Assembly: GCA_963765105.1 (NCBI GenBank)
Contig: CAVXUW010000004.1
Coordinates: 310,001 to 374,000, forward strand
Direction: 5' to 3'
Length of the DNA: 64,000 nucleotides
Source: CALMEC01 sp963765105
GTDB lineage: Bacteria > Actinomycetota > Thermoleophilia > Miltoncostaeales > Miltoncostaeaceae
Shown here piece after piece: positions 8,896-22,500 of this stretch (position 1 is its first letter; each line of letters begins with the position of its first letter). Below the pieces are notes generated by a model. It worked only from the letters and a program-made list of their open reading frames with translations, was not told the DNA's origin and did no database searches. The position numbers were made by a program, and so were the translations under genes.

Positions 8896-9477
8896 GTGAA
8901 CGTGGTGACGATGCGGAACATCGACGATGTCGCGATTCGGCCTTTGACGTTCGAGAACGTGCTGCGAATGGTCGAGGTGGGGATCCTCGATGAGCGCGAC
9001 CGGGTCGAGCTGGTCGACGGGGTGCTTGTCGAGATGACACCACAGGGGATCGATCACGCGGAGATCGTCGCGGATCTCACCCGACTGCTCATGAACGCGT
9101 ACCCGGCGACCTTCGACGTTCGCGTTGCAACGACCCATCCACTCGACCAATGGCAGTTCCGCGAGCCCGACCTGCTCGTGTCGCACCGAATCCGTCGCCG
9201 CTGGCTCGGACCGAGCGACGTCATCCTCATCATCGAGGTCTCAAAGACCAGCATCCGTTACGACACCGGCCGCAAGGCCCGTGATTACGCCGCGTGGGGC
9301 GTGCGTGACTACTGGGTCGTCGACATCGACGCACGCGAGGTCGTGGTGCACCGCGATCTCCGCGACGGGCGCTACGCCATGGTCGAGCGCATCCCGGAGA
9401 CGACACCGCTTCCGCTCCCCGAGACCGCATCGGAGCTTCGCCTCGGCGACATTCTGCCAGCGACCCCGGGCGGCTGA
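8896..9477 (+). CDS. Uma2-like (DUF820) PD-(D/E)XK nuclease family protein
   Basis: 193 residues from GTG 8896, chosen because a GGAAGGGGG purine run lies just upstream; ATG 8911 is an alternative. The order TFENVLRMVEVGILDERDRVELVDGVLVEMTP, then HAEIVADLTRLL, FREPDLLV, VILIIEVSKTS and YAAWGVRDYWVVDID is the standard Uma2/DUF820 layout. The acidic residues of the nuclease-like core are present (D in EPDLLV, E in IIEVS). These proteins are abundant in cyanobacteria and actinobacteria and their role is uncertain; some belong to mobile or defence contexts. It stands alone here, divergent from atp. Confidence 0.8.
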   Translation: MNVVTMRNIDDVAIRPLTFENVLRMVEVGILDERDRVELVDGVLVEMTPQGIDHAEIVADLTRLLMNAYPATFDVRVATTHPLDQWQFREPDLLVSHRIRRRWLGPSDVILIIEVSKTSIRYDTGRKARDYAAWGVRDYWVVDIDAREVVVHRDLRDGRYAMVERIPETTPLPLPETASELRLGDILPATPGG

Positions 9478-9766
9478 TCGAGAACCTTTCAGGTGGTCCC
9501 AGGCGGTCCGGCTGGCGGCAGTATTGCTCCTCGCCGGTTCGCGCGTCGACTAGGAGCCGATGCCACCGCTTCGACGAGCCCCGGCAGACGTGCCGGATTT
9601 CCCAGCTCACGGAAGATACGCGGCGTTGGGTTTCTCGTCCCGCGACATCACTTGGTCGGTGTTCGAACGACTGGTCGATGCCCACACCGCCTGGTCGTTG
9701 ATACGCAACCGGGCGTGCGACCGACCGCGGTCATCCTGGGTGTTACGTGGCCCAACGTCGACTGGT

Positions 9767-10303
9767 CTATGCCAGCCCGATCGCGGAACCGAACCGCAGG
9801 GCAAACGGTTCGCGGGAATCGTCGGAAACGACCGCGACTTCGCCCTGTACTACTCCCAGAACGTCCTGGATCCCGGTAGTGATCTCGCCGGTCAGGGCCT
9901 CCGCGGTGTCGGGAGTGTTTGGCGCGCGAAGGCGGTCGAACACCCGCACGGTCAGCTCGCCACGGCCTACCGCAACATCCGCCTGGCCGAGGGCGTCCGC
10001 GGCGCCAAGCAGTCGGCCCAGCGCTCGGGTGACCAGCTCCGCGGGGGTACCGTCGTTGTCGCGCTTCAGGGTGTAGCGCAGCTCGGGCCGGCCGTCGGCC
10101 AGGTCGATTGAGTAGTCGCCCTCGTGGCCGATCAGCATGACCCCCGGGCCCTGGTGCACATGGCCGTAGCGAGCCACGTCGATGAGCATCCCCTCCACCG
10201 CGCCGCGGCGGATCCAGTCATGGAAGATGGGGACGAACGTTTCGGGGTTGACCGTGCTGTCGGCCAGCGGGATCGACACGGCCACGCGTTGCAGGCACCT
10301 CAT
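9767..10303 (-). CDS. Conserved hypothetical protein next to sulfite/nitrite reductase
   Basis: 178 residues from the ATG at 10303; the frame opens slightly earlier at 10324 with an Arg-rich start that looks spurious. The first half contains FVPIFHDWIRRGAVEGMLID and GPGVMLIGHEGDYSIDLADG, a pattern I associate with an uncharacterised protein family of proteobacteria and actinobacteria. The second half (helical, LVTRALGRLLGAAD) is less conserved. No catalytic motif or membrane segment is recognised. It lies 94 bases downstream of the reductase on the same strand, so co-expression and an accessory role in that pathway are possible but unproven. Confidence 0.65.
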   Translation of the reverse strand: MRCLQRVAVSIPLADSTVNPETFVPIFHDWIRRGAVEGMLIDVARYGHVHQGPGVMLIGHEGDYSIDLADGRPELRYTLKRDNDGTPAELVTRALGRLLGAADALGQADVAVGRGELTVRVFDRLRAPNTPDTAEALTGEITTGIQDVLGVVQGEVAVVSDDSREPFALRFGSAIGLA

Positions 10304-10397
10304 ACGCCGCCTCCGACACGGCACTTGAGCGGCCTATTCGTCGCCGGGCCCCGAACGATCGAATCGTTGTGGCTCCTCAAACGTCGGCGGCGGCTGA

Positions 10398-12665
<2,268 letters not shown>

Positions 12666-12728
12666 GTGCTCCCCGGTGTGGCCTGCGACCGCGGTAAAAT
12701 ACCATGAACCCAGTGGGAAAGGGTGTAT

Positions 12729-14786
12729 TTAGTTGGGAGCCGGGCGGGTGACGATGCGACGGCGGGTGAGCACGGTCGCCGCGTTGGAGCTGGTGGCCGT
12801 CGCGGTCGCAACCGGAGCAGGCAAGGAACCCCGTACGCGAACACGAATGGTCACGCTGCGACCCGGAGCCAGCGTCGCAACACGCAGGGTGAGGACACGG
12901 CCACGCACCGTCCCTCCTCCCGGGCGACCAACGAAGCTCATCTCCCGTGGGAGCACCTCCGTTATGACGATACCCGTCGCCAGGTTGGAGCCGGTGTTGG
13001 TAAGCCGGAGCCGGTAGAGGCGCAGATTGTCGCCGGTCGCCGACCTCAACTGAGCGACAGCCAGTCGGGTGCGACCGCTGATCGCGATGATGTTCGCGTC
13101 GTTCGGTGCCGGGGTCTCCGGATCGTCCGTCACGACCGCCGCAACAGCGTTGGCGGTGACCACCGCTTGGTTGACGATCCGGGTAATGCCGCGGCGGGCC
13201 GGGCGCACGATGCGGGTACGGAACACCACAGAGGTTGAGGCCCCCGGGGCGAGGCTCCCCAGCGCGACACCGACGCGCGGACCTCCCCCAGAACCCTCGG
13301 TGACCCGGCCCTGACCCAGTGTCGTCGCCACGGCGACCAGAGCCGCGTTTCGGTCGACGGTGTTCGTGAAGACCACGCCGGTCGCCTCGACAGCACCCCT
13401 GTTGATGACGACACTGCGGTACTCGAGCGTATCGCCCGGACTGACTTGGCCGCTACCGTCCGCGTCGATCACCAACTGGGCACGCAAGTCCGCGGTGATC
13501 TGAGGACGGGACGGAGCGGCATCGATGGTGACCGCAACGTCCTCCACCTCGCCACTGTCGGCGAGTCCACGCGGTGTGCCGACCTGCGCCGCGGAGTATC
13601 CGAGACGAAAACGTGCGGTCGTCGCCCCCGCCTCCACGTCTGGCGGCACCGTGAACGCCAGGGTCGCGAGGCCCGTGCCCGTTCCCGTCGTGGCACACGC
13701 CCGCTCCCGCAGGTCGAAGACATCGTTGCGGTTCAGGTCGATCCACCCGCACATCGTGGCGGGACGAAGCGCTCCGGAGTACGGCACGGCAACCGAGTAA
13801 GGCCGGCCGGCCATTGCGTCGGTGATCGGTGCAAAGCTCGGCGTTCCGTCGTCGGCGTCGGCGAGCGCACCCGGCGATGCCAGCGGGCTCGACGTCCGAC
13901 GCGAGGATCCGGTTGCGCCACCGTTGATCGTGTCGCGATCGTCGACGCTCACGTCAGCCCCGATGGCCAGGCTCGACACGATATGTGCGGCGGGGTTGGT
14001 GCCGTCGTAGGTCGCGGGAGCGTCGCCCAGGTCTTCATCGACGCTGACGGTGAGAAAGAAGGCGTCGGTGCCGGGATTCCACGAGCCCGCAACGTCGGAT
14101 CGCTCCGCACCGACGGCAAAGCGGATCTCAGCCGTCGTTCCGTTCACAACGATCGATCCGCACCCAGCTTGAGGGCAATCTGCCGCAGCTCCAACCCCGG
14201 CCAGGTTGACGTCAATTCGTGTCCCCCCGGCAACCGTCAGGTTGGATGCCCCAGGGTCGGCGGTGAAGACGAGCCCGGGTGTCGTGGCCTGCAGCGCGAC
14301 CGCCGCGCGAGTTCCCGCACCCAGCGATGAACCGACGCGCGCGATGTGCAGCACCGGGTCACGCACCGCCACCGGCTCGCCGGCCGCGGTGGCGAAGCGG
14401 AGGATCAGGGCGCCCAGAGTTCCGGTATTGCAGCTTGGGACGCCGGAAAACGCTGCCTCACACAACCCGAGGTCGGCCTGAAGTTGCAGGCCGTTGGTGT
14501 CGGAAGGAAGTGTGGGCGCGTTCGTCGTGCCGTTGGTCTGCAGAGCCGAGTTGTTTCGCTGCGCGACCGCTAGCGGAGGCGATGCTTCGATGGTGACCCG
14601 CAGATCTCCGGGTGTGTCTTTGAACGCCACCGGATCCGCGCCGTCCCAGCTGCCCGACGGAGTTGTGGGAATCTGCGTTGCCGCCGCGGGGTGTACCCAC
14701 GCGACCAGGGCCGCCACCAGCCCGAGGCAGGCGGTCCGAGCGGTACGGCGGGAATGCGCACCACGTTTTGGAGAGACAGCCTCCAC
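12729..14786 (-). CDS. Secreted GEVED/DUF11 protein, short paralogue of the 3817-aa protein
   Basis: 685 residues. A signal peptide (TARTACLGLVAALVAWVHPAAA) is followed by an N-terminal domain beginning TQIPTTPSGSWDG that matches the start of the mature giant protein at 16531-27984. Next come a GEVED domain (about 290-410, with CGWIDLNRNDVFDLRERAC and LADSGEVEDVAVTI) and two DUF11-type beta domains. The first DUF11 domain carries the calcium-loop-like VIDADGSGQVSPGDTLEY. No sortase motif or C-terminal membrane anchor is visible; the tail is Arg-rich. It is likely exported and surface-associated or released. Function unknown; an adhesive or structural role is inferred from the family. Confidence 0.85.
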   Translation of the reverse strand: MEAVSPKRGAHSRRTARTACLGLVAALVAWVHPAAATQIPTTPSGSWDGADPVAFKDTPGDLRVTIEASPPLAVAQRNNSALQTNGTTNAPTLPSDTNGLQLQADLGLCEAAFSGVPSCNTGTLGALILRFATAAGEPVAVRDPVLHIARVGSSLGAGTRAAVALQATTPGLVFTADPGASNLTVAGGTRIDVNLAGVGAAADCPQAGCGSIVVNGTTAEIRFAVGAERSDVAGSWNPGTDAFFLTVSVDEDLGDAPATYDGTNPAAHIVSSLAIGADVSVDDRDTINGGATGSSRRTSSPLASPGALADADDGTPSFAPITDAMAGRPYSVAVPYSGALRPATMCGWIDLNRNDVFDLRERACATTGTGTGLATLAFTVPPDVEAGATTARFRLGYSAAQVGTPRGLADSGEVEDVAVTIDAAPSRPQITADLRAQLVIDADGSGQVSPGDTLEYRSVVINRGAVEATGVVFTNTVDRNAALVAVATTLGQGRVTEGSGGGPRVGVALGSLAPGASTSVVFRTRIVRPARRGITRIVNQAVVTANAVAAVVTDDPETPAPNDANIIAISGRTRLAVAQLRSATGDNLRLYRLRLTNTGSNLATGIVITEVLPREMSFVGRPGGGTVRGRVLTLRVATLAPGRSVTIRVRVRGSLPAPVATATATSSNAATVLTRRRIVTRPAPN

Positions 14787-14854
14787 GGTGGGAATCTTTT
14801 CATACCAAGCAGGCGACAGCTATCTCGGCTCGCCCTACCCGCAGTGTGAGACCG

Positions 14855-16039
14855 CTACACGCCGAGCCGCGTCAGCGCCGACGCGCCCGCCCGACACTCG
14901 GCGTAGACTCCCTCAACGGCCTCGGCGACTAGTGGCCACGCGAAGAGCTCGGTCGCCGCCTCACGCCCCTGTCGGGACCACGTGGCCCGAAGCTCGGGGT
15001 CGTCGAGCATCGCGGCGAGACCGTCCGCGAGCGCCTGCGGATCGCGCATGGGCACAAGGCATCCCGGGACATCGTCACCGATGACCTGGCGGAAGCCAAC
15101 GTTGTCGGCGGCGACAATGGGAAGACCGCTGGCCAGCGCCTCGATCAAGATGACGCCAAACGAGGCCAGCGTACAGGGCGCCGCCAACACAGTGGCCTCG
15201 CGATAGAGGCGCGGCAAATCGTCATGGACCAGGCCGAACCACTCGATACTCTCCCCCACGCCGAGCCGCGCCGCCAGACGTTCGTTTGCCGCGCGCGTGG
15301 GTCCATCACCGGCAACTTGGATGGTGAAGTTGTAGCCCGCATCGACAAGCACAGCGGCCGCCCGGATGAGTTCGGCCAGTGCATTGCGGGGCTCCAACCG
15401 TCCCACAAAAAGAATGCGTGGCGGGCCCGCCAGCGAGGGCTCCTCATGACCCAGTGGACGAAATCGATCACAGTCGACGCCGTTCGGGATCACCGTGTAC
15501 TCACCGGGAAACGTCGACTCAAGGGACTCGACGCACACCTGCGACACCGCAATGCGCCGGTCGAGCCGTCGCATTGCGGGTTCGGCAACGAGCGGCCCGA
15601 AACGGTATGTCCAGTGCCGACCACCTTCGACGTAGGTGTGGAACGTACCGACGGTCACCGGGGCCTCAGAGACATATGCGCCTAATAGTGGTAACACCGG
15701 ACCCGCAAGCCCCTGGGCATGCACCACATCCATGCCCACGAGGGCCGCGCGCATCTCACGGGCCAACCGGACGCCCACCGTCGACCGGGCCATCGACCCG
15801 TTCATGGGCAGCGGGAGCGACCGCCCGACGCGCACCGTTCGATAACCGTGATCACGCAGGGCGACCGTGTCGACATCGCGATAGTTCCCGGGCGAACCGC
15901 ATCGGCCAGTCACGACGGTCACTTCGTGACCCCGTGCGACAAGAGAGCGCGAGAGGAAGTGCACGTGCTCCGAGATGCCCCCGATCAACGGATAGGCGTA
16001 CTCGGTCACCATGGCGATGCGCAAGGGGCGAGGTGACAT
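14855..16039 (-). CDS. GT4-family glycosyltransferase
   Basis: 394 residues with the two Rossmann domains of GT-B enzymes. The N-terminal part has VTEYAYPLIGGISEHVHFLSRSL and the C-terminal part ILFVGRLEPRNALAELIRAA and the nucleotide-sugar-binding stretch ASFGVILIEALASGLPIVAADN. This resembles PimA-like mannosyl- or glucosyltransferases. The E-X7-E motif usually reads E(S/G)FG...E; here the first Glu appears to be Ala (ASFG) while the second is kept. It lies between two paralogous exported proteins and could glycosylate them or make a nearby envelope glycan, but this is inference from position. Confidence 0.88.
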   Translation of the reverse strand: MSPRPLRIAMVTEYAYPLIGGISEHVHFLSRSLVARGHEVTVVTGRCGSPGNYRDVDTVALRDHGYRTVRVGRSLPLPMNGSMARSTVGVRLAREMRAALVGMDVVHAQGLAGPVLPLLGAYVSEAPVTVGTFHTYVEGGRHWTYRFGPLVAEPAMRRLDRRIAVSQVCVESLESTFPGEYTVIPNGVDCDRFRPLGHEEPSLAGPPRILFVGRLEPRNALAELIRAAAVLVDAGYNFTIQVAGDGPTRAANERLAARLGVGESIEWFGLVHDDLPRLYREATVLAAPCTLASFGVILIEALASGLPIVAADNVGFRQVIGDDVPGCLVPMRDPQALADGLAAMLDDPELRATWSRQGREAATELFAWPLVAEAVEGVYAECRAGASALTRLGV

Positions 16040-16117
16040 CCGCTCTCAGCGTACAGGTCGCCGTGGGCGCCACCGCACTGCAGCGTCTCGCTGGGGCGCT
16101 CCGCGAGCGCCGACCGC

Positions 16118-16531
16118 CTACTGGACGACGAGGTTCACCAAAGTCTTCTTGGCCGACACGAGGTCGATGGTGTACTTGCCGGCGACGTCGGCCGTGAAGG
16201 AAATCGTGGCGGGCCTCCCCTTCGCAACCGTCGCCTCCTTCTCGTAACCACTCACCCGGACGGTGTCCTTGCGATCGGCGATGACCTGGATACGCACCGT
16301 CTTTCCGAGCTTGGCGACCTGTCGCCCCCCACCGCTCACGGTGTCTTTGACCACGATGACGACAATGTCGTTTTTTGGCGGACGCTCAACCTCCGACTCC
16401 GGGATCGGCTTGGGCGGTGGCGGTGTTTGTGCCTCATCGCCGCCACAGGCCCCGAAGCCGAGGACGGTAAGACAGCAGAGACTCGCGCCCATCGTGCGCC
16501 GGATGCGAGAGGAGGCCAATAGCACCATCAT
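16118..16531 (-). CDS. Small lipoprotein with beta-sandwich (cupredoxin-like) domain
   Basis: 137 residues. A signal sequence ends in the lipobox LGFGAC (Cys near residue 29), so it should be lipid-anchored outside the membrane. A proline-rich linker (TPPPPKPIPESEVERPP) leads to a beta-rich domain of about 85 residues (VVKDTVSGGGRQVAKLGKTVRIQVIADRKD ... GKYTIDLVSAK). This resembles cupredoxin-like carrier domains, but the metal-binding His and Cys residues are absent, so no copper binding is expected. Its first base overlaps the last base of the giant gene, so the two are probably translated together. Confidence 0.8.
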   Translation of the reverse strand: MMVLLASSRIRRTMGASLCCLTVLGFGACGGDEAQTPPPPKPIPESEVERPPKNDIVVIVVKDTVSGGGRQVAKLGKTVRIQVIADRKDTVRVSGYEKEATVAKGRPATISFTADVAGKYTIDLVSAKKTLVNLVVQ

Positions 16532-19500
16532 CAGCCCGTGGGGCTCGGGGTTGCCGCCGATCGAATAATGACGGTACGCGCCACCCCGCGAACCGCGAGC
16601 GGTGCGTTGGTCGCCCGCACCGATGCGGTGTTCGTGATGCGCCGCCCGACCGGGCCGGTGACGCGCACCCGAACGGTCAGGATAATCGCGCGACGAACCG
16701 CAAGGTTCGGGATGCGCCAGGTCACGCGTTGACCGCGCACGGTCGCGAGGCGCGGGCGACCGACCGGAACCAGACCCGGCGGCAAGACGTCGGTCACAAC
16801 TAGGCCGGCGGCGGGGTTTGCGCCGATGTTGGTGACGCGGATGACGTAGTTCGTTTGCGAACCGCGTACCGCCCGCACGGGACCGAACTTGCGGATCTGC
16901 AGACGAGTGGCACCGACGACATCGACGGCGGTTGGATCACCGTTGGGACCGGTCCGCGGGTCGTCGGTGGACACCCCGGCGACGTTCGCGCCCACGAAGC
17001 GACCTTGGTTGCGGAGCGTCTTGACGTTCGCTCCAAGGTTCTTGTTGACCGTGACGCGATAGGTGATTGTCACCGCAGCGGCCGCGGGCACGTCGCCCAC
17101 GTTGACCGCGAGAGCCCGACCACCAGACTGACCAAGGGTGACAGCGCCAGAGCTGGTGGCGATGCTGCCGGGAACGATTGTGGTGTTGACATCCACACTG
17201 TCACTGTAGGCGATTGCCCGTGCGATGCCCGTGCCGGTGTTGCGGAAGACCACCGTGTACTCCAGGGTGTCGCCGCTGCTGACGCTCCGGCTGGCGTCCG
17301 GGTCGATCGCGAGGGCGACCGTCTTCGTGGCACTGATGTCGGGTCGTTCGGTCCGTCGCAGCGGGGTACCGGTCGGGTCACCGGGCGTTGTCGTCCGCGG
17401 ATCGTCGCTCGAGATGGGACTCCCCGGGCAGGTGCAGCTCACGACCGCCTGGTTGGCGACGCTGGTGATGCCTTCCGCCAACGGACTGCGCACTTGCACA
17501 CGGAAGCTCACCGTGACCTCTTCACCACCTCCGGCGATCGCCGGGAATGTCGCTCCCACGGTGGAGTCGGCGGGACCGTTGCCCGAGGTCACCGTGCCGC
17601 CCGTCGGCGCGCCGAGCGCGACCGAACCGGCAACCAGGGTGGTGTTCGGGTCGGGTGTGTCGGACAGGACGAAGTTGTTCGCCGTGGCGTTACCGACGTT
17701 CCGAATAGTCAAGGTGTAGCTGATGGTGTCACCAAGGCCGACGAAGCCGTCACCGTTCACATCCACCGCCAGGGTGTCGTCCTTCGTCACGAGGACGCGA
17801 GGCGCCGCAACGATGGTCACAACGGTCGGATCGCCCGTTGCCGCCGTCGACGGATCGTCCGTGCGGACCGGCGGGACACCCGTGGCGCCGAGCGTGCCCT
17901 GGTTCACGACCTGGTTGGTTCCCGCCGGGACCGGAGAGTTGATCGTCACCCGGTAGGTCACCGTTGCGGACTGAAGCGCCGCGAGCGTACCGAGGTTGGC
18001 AGCGACATTGGCGCCACCGCCATTGCCGGCCGTTACGGCGCCTTGGCTGGACTGCACCGAACCGAGAACGATGGTGGTGTTCGCATCGACCGTGTCGGTG
18101 TAGGTCGCGTTCGCCGCGTTTTGGTTACCGGCGTTTCTCAGGGTGACCGTGTAGAGAAGCGTGTCGCCAGGGCTCGGTATCCCGTCGCCGTCGGAGTCCA
18201 CCACAAGAGAGGCCTCCTTGAACGCTGTCGGCACCGGGGCCGCGACGATGGGCGTCACGGTGGGGTCCCCGCCGGGAGGCGTGCGCGGGTCGTTGGACAG
18301 CGTGCTCGGGAAGTTCGTCCCCGAGATAGTGGCCTGGTTGGACACCGACGTGACGCCGGCCGGAAGCGGATTCGCGATGCGGACGCGATACTCCACCCGA
18401 GCGTCTCCACCGGCTCCAGGGATCTCACCGAGATCGGCCCCCACCACATTGCCCGAGACGTTTCCGGACGTGACCGTGCCTTGTGTGACGACCACAGTAC
18501 CGGTGACGAGGGCGACGTTGGGGTCGTTGACATCATTCACCACCGAGCCGACACCGGCCTGGTTCCCCGTGTTTGTGACCGTGATCGTGTACTGGAGCGT
18601 GTCGCCGGGTGAGGCGTCGCCGCTGGCGTCGGCGTCGACGGCGAGCGTCCACTCCTTGTCCAAGGCGATGCGCGGCGATGCGGTGAGCGGCGTGACGGTC
18701 GGGTCACCCGGAGCAGAGGTCTTGGGGTCGTTCGACGGGGTGGACGGGAAGTTCGAACCACTCACCAAGGTTTGGTTGCGAACCTGCGACACGCCCGCGG
18801 GCAGCGGGTTGCGCACCTGCGTGTCGTAAACGAGTGTCAGCGAGCTGGCGACCGGGATCGTTGCGCCGGTGACGACGAACGAACCACCAAAGGGTGCTCC
18901 GCCACCGGGTGTAAACGCGAAGGTCCCGCCGCCGGTCAGCACCTGCGAACCCGTGACGAACTGGAGGTTGGCGTTGATCACATCGCTGAGCGCGACGCCG
19001 GTGGCCTGGCCGTTTCCACTGTTTGCGATGGTCACGGTGTAGCGCAACGTGTCGCCCGGGGAGGGGACACCATCGCCATCGGCATCGACCTGAAGCGCAT
19101 CGGCCTTAGTGACAGTGATCACCGGGATGCCGAAGATCGTCGTCGGCACCGACGAGGAGTTGTTTCCCGGGGCGGGATCGGTGGTCCCGGCGGGCGGCGC
19201 CACCGTGGCGGTGTTGGTGACCGAGCCAGGCTCGGTCGCCGTCGTCGCGGTAGCGGTCACCGTGATCGTCACGCTGTTGCCCGCGCCAGCGGCGATGTCT
19301 GCCAGCAGGTTGATGGCGTTCCCGGTGCCGGAAGCGGACCCGCAGGTTGCAGTTCCCGCATTGGCGCAGCTCCACGACACGCCGGTGAACTGAGAGGGCA
19401 CGGCGTCGGCGATCGTCGCACCGGTCACGGCGGACGGACCGTTGTTCGTGACCGTGAGGGTGTACGTCACCGGCTGACCCTGGACGACAGTCGCCGGCCC

Positions 19501-22500
19501 AGTCTTCACGATCGTGAGATCTGCCAACGGGGTGATGAGCGTGGGCTGCGACGAGGTGTTGTTGCCCGGCGTCGGGTCCGTCGTCCCCGCCGGAGTGGCC
19601 ACGGTTGCGGTGTTCGTGATGGAACCGGGCGTTGTCGCGGTGCCCGTCACAGTGATGGTGACGCTGTTGCCGCCGCCAGCCGCGATGTTGGCAGCGAGGC
19701 TGATGGCGTTGCCCGTTCCGCTCGCCGTGCTGCAGACCGCGGTTCCGGCGCTGACACAGGTCCACGTCACTCCAGTGAGGTTCGCCGGAACGCTGTCGGT
19801 GATGGGTGCCGCCGTGACACTCGAGGGGCCGGCGTTGGTCACCACGATGGTGTAGGTGACGGCGCCACCCTGGTTGACGGCCGCGGTACCGGTCTTGGCG
19901 ATCGCCAGATCGGCGGCCGGGGTGATCGTGGTGGGCTGTGACGCGCTGTTGTTCCCGGGGGTTGGGTCGGTGACACCTGCCGGTGGGGCCACGGTCGCCG
20001 TGTTCGTGAGCGCACCCACCGTCGTGGCCGTACCGGTGACGGTGATCACAACGCTATTGCCCGCACCCGCGACGATGTCGCCGGTGAGGCTGATGGCGTT
20101 GCCCGAACCCGCCGAGGTGCCACAGCTGGCGGTGCCGTTCGAGTCGCATGACCAGGTGACGGAGGTGATGCCCGCAGGCACGGCGTCGGTGATCGTCGCA
20201 CCAGCCACGTTCGACGGACCGAGGTTCGTCACGGTGATGGTGTAGGAGACGACGGCACCCTGAGCGGCGGTTGCCGTGCCGGTCTTGGTAATGGCCAGGT
20301 CAGCCGACGGGGTGATGGTGGTGTTGACGGCCGATGTGTTGTTCCCCGTGACAGGGTCGGTGACGCCGGCGGGCGGTGCAACCGTTGCCGTGTTGGTCAG
20401 CGCGCCAACAGCAGTCGCGGTACCGGTCACGGAAATCGTCACATTGTTGCCGGCACCGGCAGCGATGTTCGCGAGCAGGCTGATCGCGTTACCCGCGCCT
20501 GAAGCGGTGCCGCACGTCGCCGTCCCAGCCGACGCACATGTCCAGCTCACAGCGGTGATTCCCGCGGGAACCGTGTCCGCGATCTGTGCACCCGTCACGT
20601 TCGACGGACCGTTGTTGGTCACGACAATGGAGTAGGTGATCGGCTGCCCCTGGGCGGCTGTGGCCGTGCCGGTCTTGGCAATCGCGAGGTCGGCTGACGG
20701 GGTGATGGTCGTCGGTTGCGACGCGCTGTTGTTTCCGAGAACCGGGTCGGTTGTGCCGGCGGGCGCCGCCACCGTTGCGGTGTTGGTGAACGAGCCGTTC
20801 GTCGTCGCGGTGCCGGTCACGGTAATCGTGACACTGTTGCCGGCCCCCGCGTTGATGTTCCCGAGGAGGCTGATGGCGTTGCCCGCTCCCGATGCCGTTC
20901 CACAGGTAGCGGTCCCGGCGGAGGCACATGTCCAACTGACCCCGGTGAGGTTGGCGGGAACGGTGTCGGCGATCGACGCACCCGTTACATTCGAGGGACC
21001 GTTGTTCGTCACAACGATCGAGTACGTCACCGTGCCACCCTGGGCAACGGTCGCCGTACCTGTTTTCGCGATCACCAGGTCTGCGGACGGCGTAATCGTC
21101 GTATCGACCGGCGAACTGTTGTTGCCTGCCACTGGATCCGTGGTGCCTGCCGGAGGCGCAACGGTCGCCGTGTTCGTAATCGCCCCAACGGTCGTCGCCG
21201 TACCCGTCACACTGATCGTCAGGCTATTGCCCGCACCCGCATTGAGGTCTCCCAACAGGCTGATCGCGTTACCCGACCCACTTGCGGTGCCACAGCCCGC
21301 GGTTCCGGCCGCAACGCAGGTCCATGTGACCCCCGTGAGGTTCGCGGGAACCGTGTCCGCGATCTGCGCACCGGTCACGTTCGACGGACCGAGGTTGGTG
21401 ACAGTGATCGTGTAGTTGACCGCATTGCCCTGCACCACGGTCGCCGGACCGCTCTTCGTGATGGCAAGGTCGGCCGCAGAGGTGATGGTTGTGTTGACCG
21501 CGGAGGTGTTGTTTCCCGAGACCGGGTCGGTGGTCCCTGCCGGAGGCGCGACCGTCGCGGTGTTCGTGATCGCCCCGACGGTGCTCGGAGTCCCGTTGAC
21601 GGTGATGGTGATGCTGTTACCCGCGCCCGAGTTGATGTTTCCCAACACGCTGATCGCATTGCCGGAACCCGAGACCGTCACACACGCGGCAGCCCCTGCC
21701 GATGCACAGGTCCACGTCACCCCGGTGATGGCAGCCGGAACCGTGTCCGCGATCTGCGCGCCCGACACATTCGACGGACCGAGGTTCGTGACGGTCAGCG
21801 TGTAGCTGAGCGAACTGCCCTGCACGACCGTCGCCGGACCGCTCTTCACGATCGCGAGATCCGCCGCAGGCGTGATCGTCGTCGGCTGAGATGCGCTGTT
21901 GTTACCCGGGGTCGGGTCGGTCGTACCCGCCGGCGGCGTCACTGTCGCAGTATTGGTAAACGACCCAACGGTGGTGGCCGTTCCGGAAACCGTGATCGTG
22001 AGGCTGCTGCCCACACCGGCATTGATGTTGCCGAGCAGGCTGATCGCGCTACCGGAACCCGAGGCGGTGCCGCATGATGCCGTACCGGCCGACGCACACG
22101 ACCAGGACACGCCAGTGATGCCGGCCGGAACCGTGTCGGCAATCGTCGCACCTGTCGCGTTGGACGGACCGTTGTTCGTGACGACGATCGAGTAGGTCAC
22201 CGCGCCGCCTTGAGCAACGGTCGCCGTGCCGGTTTTTGTGATCGCGAGATCCGCCGACGGGGTGATCGTCGTCGGCTGCGATGCGCTGTTGTTACCCGTG
22301 ACAGGATCGGTCACACCGGCCGGAGGCGCCACGGTCGCGGTGTTCGTCACCGCACCGACGGTGGCCGCCGTGCCGCTCACGTTAATCGTGAGGCTGTTGC
22401 CCGCCCCCGCGTTGACGTTGCCGAGCAGACTGATCGCGTTGCCCGACCCGCTCGCGGTGCCACAGGCAGCAGTCCCTGCCGAGGTGCAGGTCCACGTCAC

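Noticed and set aside
9560..10111. 183-codon plus-strand frame between Uma2-like gene and the reductase
   Set aside because: Overlaps the better-supported minus-strand protein at 9767-10303 and has no recognisable motif.
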